Below, piece by piece: positions 41,626 through 49,347 of a stretch of DNA of 64,000 bases. The stretch is from positions 186,001 to 250,000 of the forward strand of contig NZ_JANHDP010000006.1 in NCBI RefSeq assembly GCF_024494695.1, read 5' to 3'. The position numbers and the translations under genes were made by a program. Source of the stretch: Natronoarchaeum rubrum. Lineage in GTDB: Archaea > Halobacteriota > Halobacteria > Halobacteriales > Natronoarchaeaceae. The stretch's first letter is position 1, and each line of letters opens with the position of its first letter. The notes beneath the pieces were generated by a model. The model had not been told where the DNA came from, did not search any database, and saw nothing but the letters and a program-made list of their open reading frames with translations.

Positions 41626-43049
41626 CCGGAGACCGGACGTTCGACGACGTGCTCGACAGGGTCGCCGGCGCCGCGTCAGGGGCGACCTACCGGCGGCGGC
41701 GCGACGGCGACCAGCCGCTGCGCTCGGCCTGCGAGGGCTGGTGCGAGCTACTCGGCGTCGAGCCCGAGGCGCTCGATGGGACTGATCGCGGCTGGCTCGA
41801 CATCGTTCATCCCGACGACCGCAAGGACGTTCGCGACGCCGTTGCGAACCTGTCGTCGGGGGAGCGCGTCGACGCGACCTACCGCGTCCGACACGATGGA
41901 GGCGACGACCGCCCCCGATGCGAGGGCGGGGAGTACCGATGGATCCGCGACAGGGGAATCGTCCCCGAGGACGATCCCGACACGATCGAGGGCGTCCTGT
42001 TCGACGTGACCGACGAGCGAGAGGAGATCGCCGACCTCGAAGAGGACTCGCAGCTGCTCGACGGCATCTTCGAGAGCATCCCCGTCCACCTGTTCGTCAA
42101 GGACGACGACGGCGTCCACCTGCGGGTGAGCGACCAGCGGGAGATGGGCGAGTCGCTCGTCGGGAAGACCGACCTGGAGGTCGAGGGACGGCACGAAGAT
42201 GCCAAGCGGAGGGCCTACGAGGACGACCTGCAGGTGATCGAGGCGGGCGAACCGATCCTCGATCAGGAGGAGTACCTCTCCGAGTTCGACCAGTGGAATC
42301 TCACCTCGAAGGTACCCTGGACGGACGACGACGGCGAGGTTGTGGGCCTGATCGGCGTCGCGCGGGACATCACCGAGCGCAAGCGCGCCGAACAGGAACT
42401 GGAGCGAAAGACCGAGCGGCTCGCCGAGTTCGCCGACGTGGTCAGCCACGATATCAAGAACCCGCTGACGGTGGCCAACGGTCGCCTCGAACTCGCCGCC
42501 GCGACCGGCGAGTCCGAGCACGTCGAGGAAGTCGTCGAGGCGCTGAACCGGGCCGACGCCATCGTCGACGACGTGCTCGCGCTCTCGCGGCACGGCGACG
42601 CCGAGCTCGACCCCGGCCCCGTCTCGCTGCGCGCGATCAGCCGCGGCGCCGGCCACTCGGTCTCGGCGCCCAGAGCAGATATCTCGCTGCCGCCCGACAT
42701 CGATGTCGTGGCCGACCGCTCCCAGCTCCGGCGGCTGCTGGAGAACCTGTTCACGAACGCGGTCCAGCACGGCTGCCCGGACGTCTCGATCGACGTCGCC
42801 GTCACCAACGACGGGTTCACGGTCGCCGACGACGGCCCCGGCATCCCGCCCGAGGAGCGCGAGCGGGTGTTCGAGACGGCCTACACGACCCACGAGGACG
42901 GCACCGGGTTTGGCCTGTCGATCGTTCGGGAGGTCGCCGACGCCCACGGGTGGTCGGTGTCGATCGGGGAGAGCGAGGCCGGGGGTGCGCGCTTGGATAT
43001 CAGCGGCGTCGAACGCGCGGACGCCGACGATCAGAAGCCGGACGCCTGA
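41622..43049 (+). CDS. PAS-domain sensor histidine kinase
   Basis: 475 residues. PAS 1 (SGATYRRRRDGDQPLRSACEGWCELLGVEPEAL..WLDIVHPDDRKDVRDAV), PAS 2 (IFESIPVHLFVKDDDGVHLRVSDQREMGESLVGK..GLIGVARDITERKRAEQEL), HisKA with H276 in FADVVSHDIKNPLTVANGRLELAA, and HATPase with LLENLFTNAVQHGCPDVSI (N box), TVADDGPGIPPEERERVFETAYTTHEDGTGFGLSIVREVADAHGW (G1/F/G2). No transmembrane helices, so cytoplasmic. The partner response regulator is not next door. The upstream pseudokinase shares its architecture, pointing to tandem duplication. Confidence 0.92.
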   Translation: MTGDRTFDDVLDRVAGAASGATYRRRRDGDQPLRSACEGWCELLGVEPEALDGTDRGWLDIVHPDDRKDVRDAVANLSSGERVDATYRVRHDGGDDRPRCEGGEYRWIRDRGIVPEDDPDTIEGVLFDVTDEREEIADLEEDSQLLDGIFESIPVHLFVKDDDGVHLRVSDQREMGESLVGKTDLEVEGRHEDAKRRAYEDDLQVIEAGEPILDQEEYLSEFDQWNLTSKVPWTDDDGEVVGLIGVARDITERKRAEQELERKTERLAEFADVVSHDIKNPLTVANGRLELAAATGESEHVEEVVEALNRADAIVDDVLALSRHGDAELDPGPVSLRAISRGAGHSVSAPRADISLPPDIDVVADRSQLRRLLENLFTNAVQHGCPDVSIDVAVTNDGFTVADDGPGIPPEERERVFETAYTTHEDGTGFGLSIVREVADAHGWSVSIGESEAGGARLDISGVERADADDQKPDA

Positions 43050-43059
43050 GCGGCGCTAC

Positions 43060-43674
43060 TCACGAGTTCTCGCCCAGTTCGGATGCCAGGAACGCCGCGG
43101 CGAGTTCGCCGACGCGGTCGTGCCGGCCCACGAAAAAGTGATCCGCCGGCAGCCGCTCGACCTCGCGGCCCAGTTCGGCGGCGCGCTCGGCGATCGGCGC
43201 CCAGTCGACGGTGTCGTCGCGCTCGCCGACGGCGATCTGGATCGGACAGTCGATCCGGTCGAGCACGGCGACGGCGTCGAGGTCGGGGCCGAGGCGCGCG
43301 GTCGGCGCGAGCGCCGAGAGCGCCCGCAGGTCGAGATCGGTCGCCGCGCACAGCGCGACCGAGGCGCCGAAGCTGTAGCCGAACAGGCCGACGGCGTCGT
43401 ACTGGTCGGCCGCCCACGCGGCGGCGTCGCGTGCGTCCGCACGCTCGCCGACGCCCTCGTCCCACGGACCGTAGTCGAACCGTAGACAGTCGACGCCCCG
43501 CTCGCCGAGCGCGTCCGCGACGGAGCGCAGGCGGGCGTCCGATCGACTGCCGCCGTGCTGTGGGTGGGGCGGGCACGCGACGACGACGGCGTCGCTCTCG
43601 GCGCCGTCCGCGCTCGCTTCGTCCAGTCGGCCCCGAACGTCGCGCGCGCCGGGGACGATCACGGGGCGGGTCAT
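43060..43674 (-). CDS. Alpha/beta hydrolase (dienelactone-hydrolase-like)
   Basis: 204 residues from the ATG at 43674. VVVACPPHPQHGGSRSDARLRSVADALGERGVDCLRFDYGPWDEGVGE (oxyanion region), GLFGYSFGASVALCAA with the nucleophile Ser in G-Y-S-F-G, VGERDDTVDW with an acidic residue and LPADHFFVGRHDRVGEL with the catalytic-type His. Serine hydrolase of the COG2945-like group, acting on an unknown ester or thioester. The frame extends upstream (to 43839) but that region contains the divergent PspA promoter. Convergent with the kinase gene, gap 10 bp. Confidence 0.85.
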   Translation of the reverse strand: MTRPVIVPGARDVRGRLDEASADGAESDAVVVACPPHPQHGGSRSDARLRSVADALGERGVDCLRFDYGPWDEGVGERADARDAAAWAADQYDAVGLFGYSFGASVALCAATDLDLRALSALAPTARLGPDLDAVAVLDRIDCPIQIAVGERDDTVDWAPIAERAAELGREVERLPADHFFVGRHDRVGELAAAFLASELGENS

Positions 43675-43780
43675 AGTTCGGGAGTGTTCGCCGGTCGTGG
43701 CATGGTTCAGGTGGGTTCGGTGCGGAAATATTCGATACTCGTCGGTGGTGTTTTTACTCGCCGGGTGTTCAAGAGTTTGT
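43675..43780. promoter_or_regulatory. Divergent promoter region, hydrolase and pspA
   Basis: On the plus strand a T-rich TATA-like TTTTTA (43751-43756) is 25-30 bp before the pspA ATG, implying leaderless mRNA. On the minus strand AATATTT (43726-43732) is about 55 bp before the hydrolase ATG. No clear operator repeats. Confidence 0.45.
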
Positions 43781-44650
43781 ATGGGAGTACTCTCGCGCGC
43801 CTCGTACGTCATCCGGTCGAAGATCAACGCCGTCCTCAACAGGGCTGAAGATCCCTCTGAGACGCTCGACTACTCCTACGAGCAGTTGCGCGACGAGCTG
43901 CAGGACGTCAAGAAGGGGATCGCCGACCTGACGACCCAGAAGAAACGTCTGGAAATGCAGAAGCGACGGCTCGAGGAGAACGTCGAGAAGCACAACGAGC
44001 AGGCCCGGCAGGCCGTCTCGCAGGACCGCGAGGATCTGGCCCGGCAGGCGCTGGAAAAGAAGAAGACGAAGATGACCCAGATCGAGGAACTGGAGAGTCA
44101 GATCGCCGACCTCCAGAAGACGCAGGACGGGCTCGTCGAACAGAAAGAGACCCTCCAGCAGCGCATCGAGGAGTTCCGCACGAAAAAGGAGACGATCAAG
44201 GCGCGCCACGAGGCCGCCGAGGCCAGCGCGCGCGTCTCGGAGGCGGTCACCGGTGCCGGCGACCAGTTCCAGGACGTCAACCGCGCCATCGAGCGCGCCG
44301 AGGAGAACACCGAGGAGTTGGAAGCCCGTTCGGCCGCGCTCGACGAACTTCAAGAGGAGGGCGTCCTCGAAGACCAGCTCTCGGACAAGAGTGATCTCGA
44401 ACGCGAGCTCGAAGACGTCACCACGCAGGGGCAGGTCGACGCCGAACTGGAGACGCTGAAGGCCGACATGGGCGAGGAGACCGAGTCCAGCACCGACGGC
44501 GGTTCGGTCGACGAGGAGCCGTCGGCGACCGACGAAACGACGGCCGACCTCGAAGCCGAGCTCAGCGAGAGCGACGGCGGCGCCGACGTCTCCGACGAGG
44601 AGATCGAGTCCGAGTTGAGCGACCTCAAAGAGCAGAACGACGACGCCTGA
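43781..44650 (+). CDS. pspA: Phage shock protein A (PspA/IM30/Vipp1) family protein
   Basis: 289 residues, almost wholly coiled coil. MGVLSRASYVIRSKINAVLNRAEDPSETLDYSYEQLRDELQDVKKGIADL is the signature PspA amphipathic start; alpha-helical coil residues about 25-220; the C-terminus is a long acidic tail (ATDETTADLEAELSESDGGAD VSDEEIES...) with two Asp/Glu/Ser-rich segments, much longer than in bacterial PspA. The family binds and stabilises membranes under stress, forming ESCRT-III-like assemblies. The membrane protein at 44802 follows in the same direction and may be related. Confidence 0.92.
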   Translation: MGVLSRASYVIRSKINAVLNRAEDPSETLDYSYEQLRDELQDVKKGIADLTTQKKRLEMQKRRLEENVEKHNEQARQAVSQDREDLARQALEKKKTKMTQIEELESQIADLQKTQDGLVEQKETLQQRIEEFRTKKETIKARHEAAEASARVSEAVTGAGDQFQDVNRAIERAEENTEELEARSAALDELQEEGVLEDQLSDKSDLERELEDVTTQGQVDAELETLKADMGEETESSTDGGSVDEEPSATDETTADLEAELSESDGGADVSDEEIESELSDLKEQNDDA

Positions 44651-44801
44651 GCGGAGCCGGCGGTCGGCTGCGATCTCTTGTCCACCCACGCTTTTGTGGC
44701 GCGTCGCTGACACCCGTACGTACCGTGTCCGGGCAGGACAGCGGCAGGTGCGGATCGGACGAAGCTGACGGCGACGAGCCGAGAGCGGAGGCGCCACTCG
44801 C

Positions 44802-45848
44802 GTGAGCCGAGCCGACATCGACTCGCCGCCGGCGGATACGATGCGCGAGCGGGCCGACGCCGGGCGGCTGAAGATGTGGTTCCTGCTCACCGGCAACCGG
44901 CTCGCGGTCGCCGCGGTAATCTTGCTGGTCGGGTGGGCGATCCTCGTCGCGCTCGCGGTCGTGGGCCCGAGTTCGATGCGAAAGCTCGTGACCACCCAAC
45001 TGGCCGGCGGGCTGTTCAGCTCGGTGCTCATCGCCGTCGTCACGACCGTCACGCTCGTACTGACGGTGTCCCAGCTGATCCTCTCGGAGGAGATCCGACC
45101 GCTGGGCGAGGAGCGCGCGGAGATGGACGAGGAGTTGTCGTTCAAAGGATACGTCGAGGAGGTCATCGCTGCACCGGTGAGCCCGCCCGGCCCGGCGTCG
45201 TTCGCGCAGGAACTGGTCGAGGCGGTGCGTGCGAACGTCCGCGAACTCGAAGCCGCAGTCGAGGAGAGTCCGAGCGACGAGGGCGTCGCGGAGATCAGGC
45301 GGTTCGCCGAGACCGTCGAGGCCCACAGCGACGCGGTGGCCGAGCGTCTGGAGGATCGAGAGTTCGGCGGGTTTCAGGTGCTCGAACCGGTGCTGGACTA
45401 CAACTACGCCTGGAAGCTGTTCGCCGCGCGGGATCTCAGAAACACCTACGCCGACGCCCACGGCGACGACGTCGAGGCGGCGTTCGCGGGCGTCGTCGGC
45501 GCACTGGGGCTGTTCGGGCCGGCCCGCGAGTTCTTCAAATCGCTGTACTTCCAGTGGGAGATCATCGACGTCTCGCGGACGGTGCTGTACAGCTCGATCC
45601 CGCCGCTGGCGATCGTCTCCTACATGAACCTCGCGTTCGACCCCAGCGCCGTCCCCGGCTGGTGGTTCGGACTCAGCGGCGCCTTCCTCTTTACCAGCCT
45701 CGCCTTCGGCGTCGCGCTGTCGCCGTTCGCGGTGCTTTTGGCGTACTTGCTGCGCGTACTGACCGTCGTCCGCCGGACGCTCGCGGTCGGCCCCTTCATC
45801 CTGCGAGACACCGAGCAGGCGGTGCGTGCCGACCGCGAGGAGCGATAG
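44802..45848 (+). CDS. Hypothetical four-helix membrane protein
   Basis: 348 residues from a GTG. N-terminal helices LAVAAVILLVGWAILVALAVVGP and LFSSVLIAVVTTVTLVLTVSQLIL, then a soluble 190-residue stretch (SFAQELVEAVRANVRELEAAVEESPSDEGVAEIRRFAETVEAHSDAVAERLEDREFGGFQVLEPVLDYNYAW), and C-terminal helices VLYSSIPPLAIVSYMNLAF and LFTSLAFGVALSPFAVLLAYLLRVLTVVRRTL. No known domain identified. A conserved-looking haloarchaeal membrane protein. It follows pspA by 150 bp and precedes the ThrRS-like gene by 43 bp. Confidence 0.7.
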   Translation: MSRADIDSPPADTMRERADAGRLKMWFLLTGNRLAVAAVILLVGWAILVALAVVGPSSMRKLVTTQLAGGLFSSVLIAVVTTVTLVLTVSQLILSEEIRPLGEERAEMDEELSFKGYVEEVIAAPVSPPGPASFAQELVEAVRANVRELEAAVEESPSDEGVAEIRRFAETVEAHSDAVAERLEDREFGGFQVLEPVLDYNYAWKLFAARDLRNTYADAHGDDVEAAFAGVVGALGLFGPAREFFKSLYFQWEIIDVSRTVLYSSIPPLAIVSYMNLAFDPSAVPGWWFGLSGAFLFTSLAFGVALSPFAVLLAYLLRVLTVVRRTLAVGPFILRDTEQAVRADREER

Positions 45849-45861
45849 CCGCTCCGTGCGA

Positions 45862-45867
45862 TTTTTT
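45862..45867 (+). promoter_or_regulatory. T6 element: promoter or terminator between membrane protein and ThrRS-like gene
   Basis: GATTTTTTG lies 13 bases after one stop codon and 23 bases before the next ATG. The first position fits a U-tract terminator for the membrane protein; the second fits a TATA-like element for the ThrRS-like gene. The two cannot be separated from sequence alone. Confidence 0.35.
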
Positions 45868-45890
45868 GCGATCCGCGGCGAGGATCGGCT

Positions 45891-47624
45891 ATGCGATTGC
45901 TCGCGGTCCACGCCGACAGCCTGTCCTTCGAGGCGGTCCAGCCCGCGAGCGAGGGCGACGCCGCTCCGGCCGAAACTTCCGGCCCGGACGGGAACGCTCC
46001 GAAATCGGGATCGATCGGCGAGTGCGTCGTCGGCGTCGTCGCGATCGATCGGGGCGATCGGGCCGACCTCGACGCGGTCGCGGCCGACGCCGCCGCCGAG
46101 CTGGACGCCGTCGCCGACCGGCTGAGCGTCGAGCGGATCGGACTGATCCCTCGCGAGGAACTCGTCGACGATCCCGCGGACGCGGCCGTCGCGGCGACGG
46201 CGCTGGAAGCCATTGCCGACCGGCTGGACGCCGAGCGCGAACTGCCCCGGGCGCCAGTGGGCTGGCGGCTCGCCAGCCAGATCGAGCGGAAGGGGCACCC
46301 GTTTGCCGAACAGGCGATTCGGGTCGTGCCGCGGCGGCAAAGCGGCGACGAGACGCCGCGCGGGAGCGGCGAGACGCCGAATCGAAGCGCCGAGACGCCG
46401 AGCCCGAGCGCCGAGACGACGACCGAAGCGCTCTCGGCGCTCGGGTTGGCGACGCCGGACCCGGCGGCCGACGGCGACGCCGTGCGCTGGCTCCCGCGGG
46501 GCCAGTTCCTCCGTGACGCGCTCCGCGAGTACGCCGAGGACGCGCTGGCGGGCACCGGAGCGGCGCCGGCGTCGACGCCGTCGATCGACGTCCACGCGGC
46601 CGCGGATCGGCGAGCGGCGGCCGAAGCGACCGGCCCGATCGTCGGCCCCGCCGACCATCACCAGATCCTCCGACCCGGCGATCACGGCGGACTGCTGTCG
46701 TTTTTTGCGGACGCTGCTCTCGATGGCGCGCCCGTTCGGGTCGCCGAGACCGCTCGCTGGTCGACCGAGTCGGCCGCGAACCGGCCGCCGGCGACGTTCG
46801 ACCGACGCGTCAGGCCCGAGTACCACGCCGCCCTGCCGGACGACGCCGCGGCGGTCGACGAGTTCGAGCGCCTCGCGGGCGTCGCCGCGGAGGCGTCGGC
46901 GGCGCTCGGCGCCGATGCGGCGACGCTGACGCTCGCCGAGGGGTTCGCCACGGACCGGCCGGCGTTCGGCGATCGGATCGCCGCCGCGCTGGACGATCCG
47001 GTGGCAGTCGAAACGGTGCCGGACGAGGGCCGATACTGGGCGGCCCGGCTATCGTTCGTCGTGACTGACGGGGATGGCCGGGAGCGCACGCTGGGGAGCG
47101 TCGAACTCGACGCCGCGACGCCGAAGCGATTCGACATCGGAGGCGACGACGACGACGAGACGCCGACGCTCGTCCACGCCGCGCCGATCGGCGACGTCGA
47201 AGGCGCGACCGCAGCGCTGGCCGCCCGCGCAGCGGCGTCCGACCGGAGTGAACTGCCGATCTGGCTGGCGCCGACGCAGGTTCGGCTGGTGCCGATCGAC
47301 GACCGCCACGTCGAGCGCTGCGACGACGCCGCAGCCGAGTTGCGTGCGGCGGGCGTGCGCGCCGACGTCGACGCCCGCGAGGTGACCGTCGGCGAGCGCC
47401 TCGACCGGGCCGACCGGGAGCGGGTGCCGTACGTCGCCGTCGTCGGGGACCGGGAACTTGACGGGGCGGCGCTCGCGGTTCGGCGTCTGGAACCCGGTCG
47501 CGAGGACGAACTGTCCGTGGGGGCGCTCGGCGAGCGCGTGCTGGCCGACTGCGGAGAGCGGTCCGCCCCGGTCGGACGGCTACCGACCCGAATCGAACGC
47601 GTCCCGGCAGACAGCGATGTGTAG
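45891..47624 (+). CDS. Threonyl-tRNA synthetase-like protein: editing and anticodon-binding domains, catalytic core degenerate
   Basis: 577 residues. The N-terminus MRLLAVHADSLSFEAVQ through RAPVGWRLASQIERKGHPFAEQ aligns with the archaeal ThrRS editing domain (DTD-like, PF08915), which removes serine from tRNA-Thr. The middle retains a trace of the class II core (LGSVELDAATPKRFDIGG), but motif 3 is H429-A-A-P-I-G-D-V-E-G, without the essential Arg of HRAPLGSIERF, and motif 2 and the zinc ligands are not recognisable. The C-terminus LPIWLAPTQVRLVPIDDRHVE to VPYVAVVGDREL is an intact anticodon-binding domain. I infer a trans-editing or tRNA-binding role; a true ThrRS must be elsewhere. Confidence 0.8.
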   Translation: MRLLAVHADSLSFEAVQPASEGDAAPAETSGPDGNAPKSGSIGECVVGVVAIDRGDRADLDAVAADAAAELDAVADRLSVERIGLIPREELVDDPADAAVAATALEAIADRLDAERELPRAPVGWRLASQIERKGHPFAEQAIRVVPRRQSGDETPRGSGETPNRSAETPSPSAETTTEALSALGLATPDPAADGDAVRWLPRGQFLRDALREYAEDALAGTGAAPASTPSIDVHAAADRRAAAEATGPIVGPADHHQILRPGDHGGLLSFFADAALDGAPVRVAETARWSTESAANRPPATFDRRVRPEYHAALPDDAAAVDEFERLAGVAAEASAALGADAATLTLAEGFATDRPAFGDRIAAALDDPVAVETVPDEGRYWAARLSFVVTDGDGRERTLGSVELDAATPKRFDIGGDDDDETPTLVHAAPIGDVEGATAALAARAAASDRSELPIWLAPTQVRLVPIDDRHVERCDDAAAELRAAGVRADVDAREVTVGERLDRADRERVPYVAVVGDRELDGAALAVRRLEPGREDELSVGALGERVLADCGERSAPVGRLPTRIERVPADSDV

Positions 47625-47728
47625 CGACTCACGGTTGTCGGTCTCAACAGTTTTGCAGCACGCGACGTCGCAGAACCGAACCCCGTAGCACCGGTCCTTG
47701 GTCGTTCGTCGAGGAGACGTTGGCAATC

Positions 47729-47740
47729 AAATACATAAGA
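47729..47740 (+). promoter_or_regulatory. TATA box of the small regulator at 47770
   Basis: AAATACATAAGA lies about 35 bp before the ATG and is the clearest AT-rich element in the 145 bp spacer. Confidence 0.5.
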
Positions 47741-47769
47741 CTCCGGACTGCTCATAGTAACAGCCCCAC

Positions 47770-48171
47770 ATGACGCAAGCGCGATATCGAAACGGACGGC
47801 GGGTCATCGATCGCTGGGACGACGTTTTCGCGGCGCTCTCGGCCGAACCGCGTCGCCAGATCGTCCTATCACTGCTCGACGCCGCGCCCTCAGAGTCGGT
47901 GCCGCTGCCCGAGAGCGCGGTGAATCCCAACGTCCCGCCGGATCCCGAGAAGCTGCGCCGGGAGCTGCATCACCGCCATCTGCCGATGCTGTCCGATCTG
48001 GAGTTCGTTACGTGGGATCAGGATCCGCTGGTCGCCGTTCGGGGCCCCCGATTCGAGCAGGTGGCCGCGGTGTTCGACGCGCTGCAGTCGGCGGCGACCG
48101 ACGTGCCGGACTCGCTGGTCGTGGGCTGCCAGCGACTCGAACGGGAGCGACGAGACAGCTGCGACGGGTAG
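47770..48171 (+). CDS. Small winged-helix regulator, DUF7344-like
   Basis: 133 residues. RWDDVFAALSAEPRRQIVLSLLDAAPSESVPLPES then a wHTH core DPEKLRRELHHRHLPMLSDLEFVTWDQDPLVAVRGPRFEQVAAVFDALQ: an HTH-like helix pair followed by a LHHRHLPMLSDLEFVTWD winged element. This is the typical form of haloarchaeal DUF7344 regulators. It has its own promoter and is not in an operon with the neighbouring aldo/keto reductase, which is convergent. The target genes are unknown. Confidence 0.7.
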   Translation: MTQARYRNGRRVIDRWDDVFAALSAEPRRQIVLSLLDAAPSESVPLPESAVNPNVPPDPEKLRRELHHRHLPMLSDLEFVTWDQDPLVAVRGPRFEQVAAVFDALQSAATDVPDSLVVGCQRLERERRDSCDG

Positions 48172-48196
48172 CGGACCCGCCCGCGAACGCGCGGCG

Positions 48197-49180
48197 CTAC
48201 CAGCGCTGGTGGACGTGCTCGCGAACGTGCTCGTCGTAGATGTCCCGCACCGCGCCGTGGGTCTCGTGGGAGAGCGAGTCGAAGCCGGCGGCCGCGACGT
48301 TCTGGGCGACGTGATCGGGGTCGGTCGAGCCGGGGATCACGGTCGAGACCGCGTCGTGGTCCAGGATCCACCGGAGCGTGAACTGAGCCATCGTCATCTC
48401 CTCGGGGACGTGGGGGCGAAGCTCGTCGACGGCGTCGAGCCCGACCTCGTAGGGGACGCCCGCGAACGTCTCGCCGACGTCGAACGCGTCGCCGTCGCGG
48501 TTGTAGTTGCGGTGGTCGTCCTCGGGGAACTCGGTGTCGCGATCGAGCTTGCCCGTCAGCAGCCCCGACGCGAGCGGGACGCGCACGATGACGCCGATGT
48601 CGCGCCGTTTCGCCTCCTCGAAGAACAGCTCGGCGGGGCGCTGGCGGAACGGGTTGAAGATGATCTGGACGGTCTCGACGCCGGGGTACTCGATGGCCTT
48701 GAGCGCCTCCTCGACGCGCTCGACGCTGACGCCGTACTGGTCGATCTTGCCCGCGTCCGCGAGGTCGGCCAGCGCGTCGAACGTCTCGGGCTGATAGTAG
48801 ACGTCGGTCGGCGGGCAGTGCAACTGCAGCAGATCCAGCGTCTCGACGCCGAGATTCTCCCGGCTACGGTCGACGAACCGCTCGATGTGCTCGCGGTCGT
48901 AGTCTGCGGCGACGTGGGGGTCGAGGCGGCGGCCCGCCTTCGTCGCCACGGTCGGCTGCTCGTCGCGCTCGTCGAGGACCTCCCGGATCAGGCGCTCGCT
49001 GCGGCCGTCGCCGTACACGTCGGCGGTGTCGACGAAGTCGACGCCCTCGTCCAGTGCCGCGCTGATGGCCGCGCGACCCTCCTCTTCCGAAACGTCGCCC
49101 CAGTCCGAGCCGACGTTCCACGTTCCGAGACCGATCTCCGTCACGTCCCAGCCGGTGTCGCCGAGTCGTCGCCGTTGCAT
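48197..49180 (-). CDS. Aldo/keto reductase
   Basis: 327 residues of the (beta/alpha)8 AKR family, NADPH-dependent reductases. Catalytic landmarks: GVDFVDTADVYGDGRSERLIREVL (Asp and Tyr), PTVATKAGRRL (Lys), LDLLQLHCPPTDVYY (His) and the C-terminal cofactor motif VSTVIPGSTDPDHVAQNVAA. The substrate is unknown; it resembles the YajO/general oxidoreductase branch. No operon partner; it is convergent with the DUF7344-like gene (gap 25 bp). Confidence 0.9.
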   Translation of the reverse strand: MQRRRLGDTGWDVTEIGLGTWNVGSDWGDVSEEEGRAAISAALDEGVDFVDTADVYGDGRSERLIREVLDERDEQPTVATKAGRRLDPHVAADYDREHIERFVDRSRENLGVETLDLLQLHCPPTDVYYQPETFDALADLADAGKIDQYGVSVERVEEALKAIEYPGVETVQIIFNPFRQRPAELFFEEAKRRDIGVIVRVPLASGLLTGKLDRDTEFPEDDHRNYNRDGDAFDVGETFAGVPYEVGLDAVDELRPHVPEEMTMAQFTLRWILDHDAVSTVIPGSTDPDHVAQNVAAAGFDSLSHETHGAVRDIYDEHVREHVHQRW

Positions 49181-49252
49181 ACCCGAATCGGTGGGCCGGC
49201 AGCCTCGTTACCGTTTGGGTAGCGTCAGGCTATCTTGTCGGGATCACTGCAC

Positions 49253-49260
49253 AAAATATA
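49253..49260 (+). promoter_or_regulatory. TATA box upstream of the G8/beta-helix gene
   Basis: AAAATATA would give a transcript start near 49280, so the message has about a 70-nt leader before the ATG at 49348. Confidence 0.5.
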
Positions 49261-49347
49261 CGGACTACGGGCCAGTTGGTTGCGGCAACGAACACTCGAA
49301 CTGCGGCCGGTTTCACGGGAACCACCGGCCGCGGTCGATACCGAAAC

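Noticed and set aside
44625..46826. 733-codon open frame on the minus strand
   Set aside because: It runs antisense to the membrane-protein and ThrRS-like genes, is Arg/Ala-rich and low in complexity, and matches no protein pattern. High GC makes such long antisense frames common.
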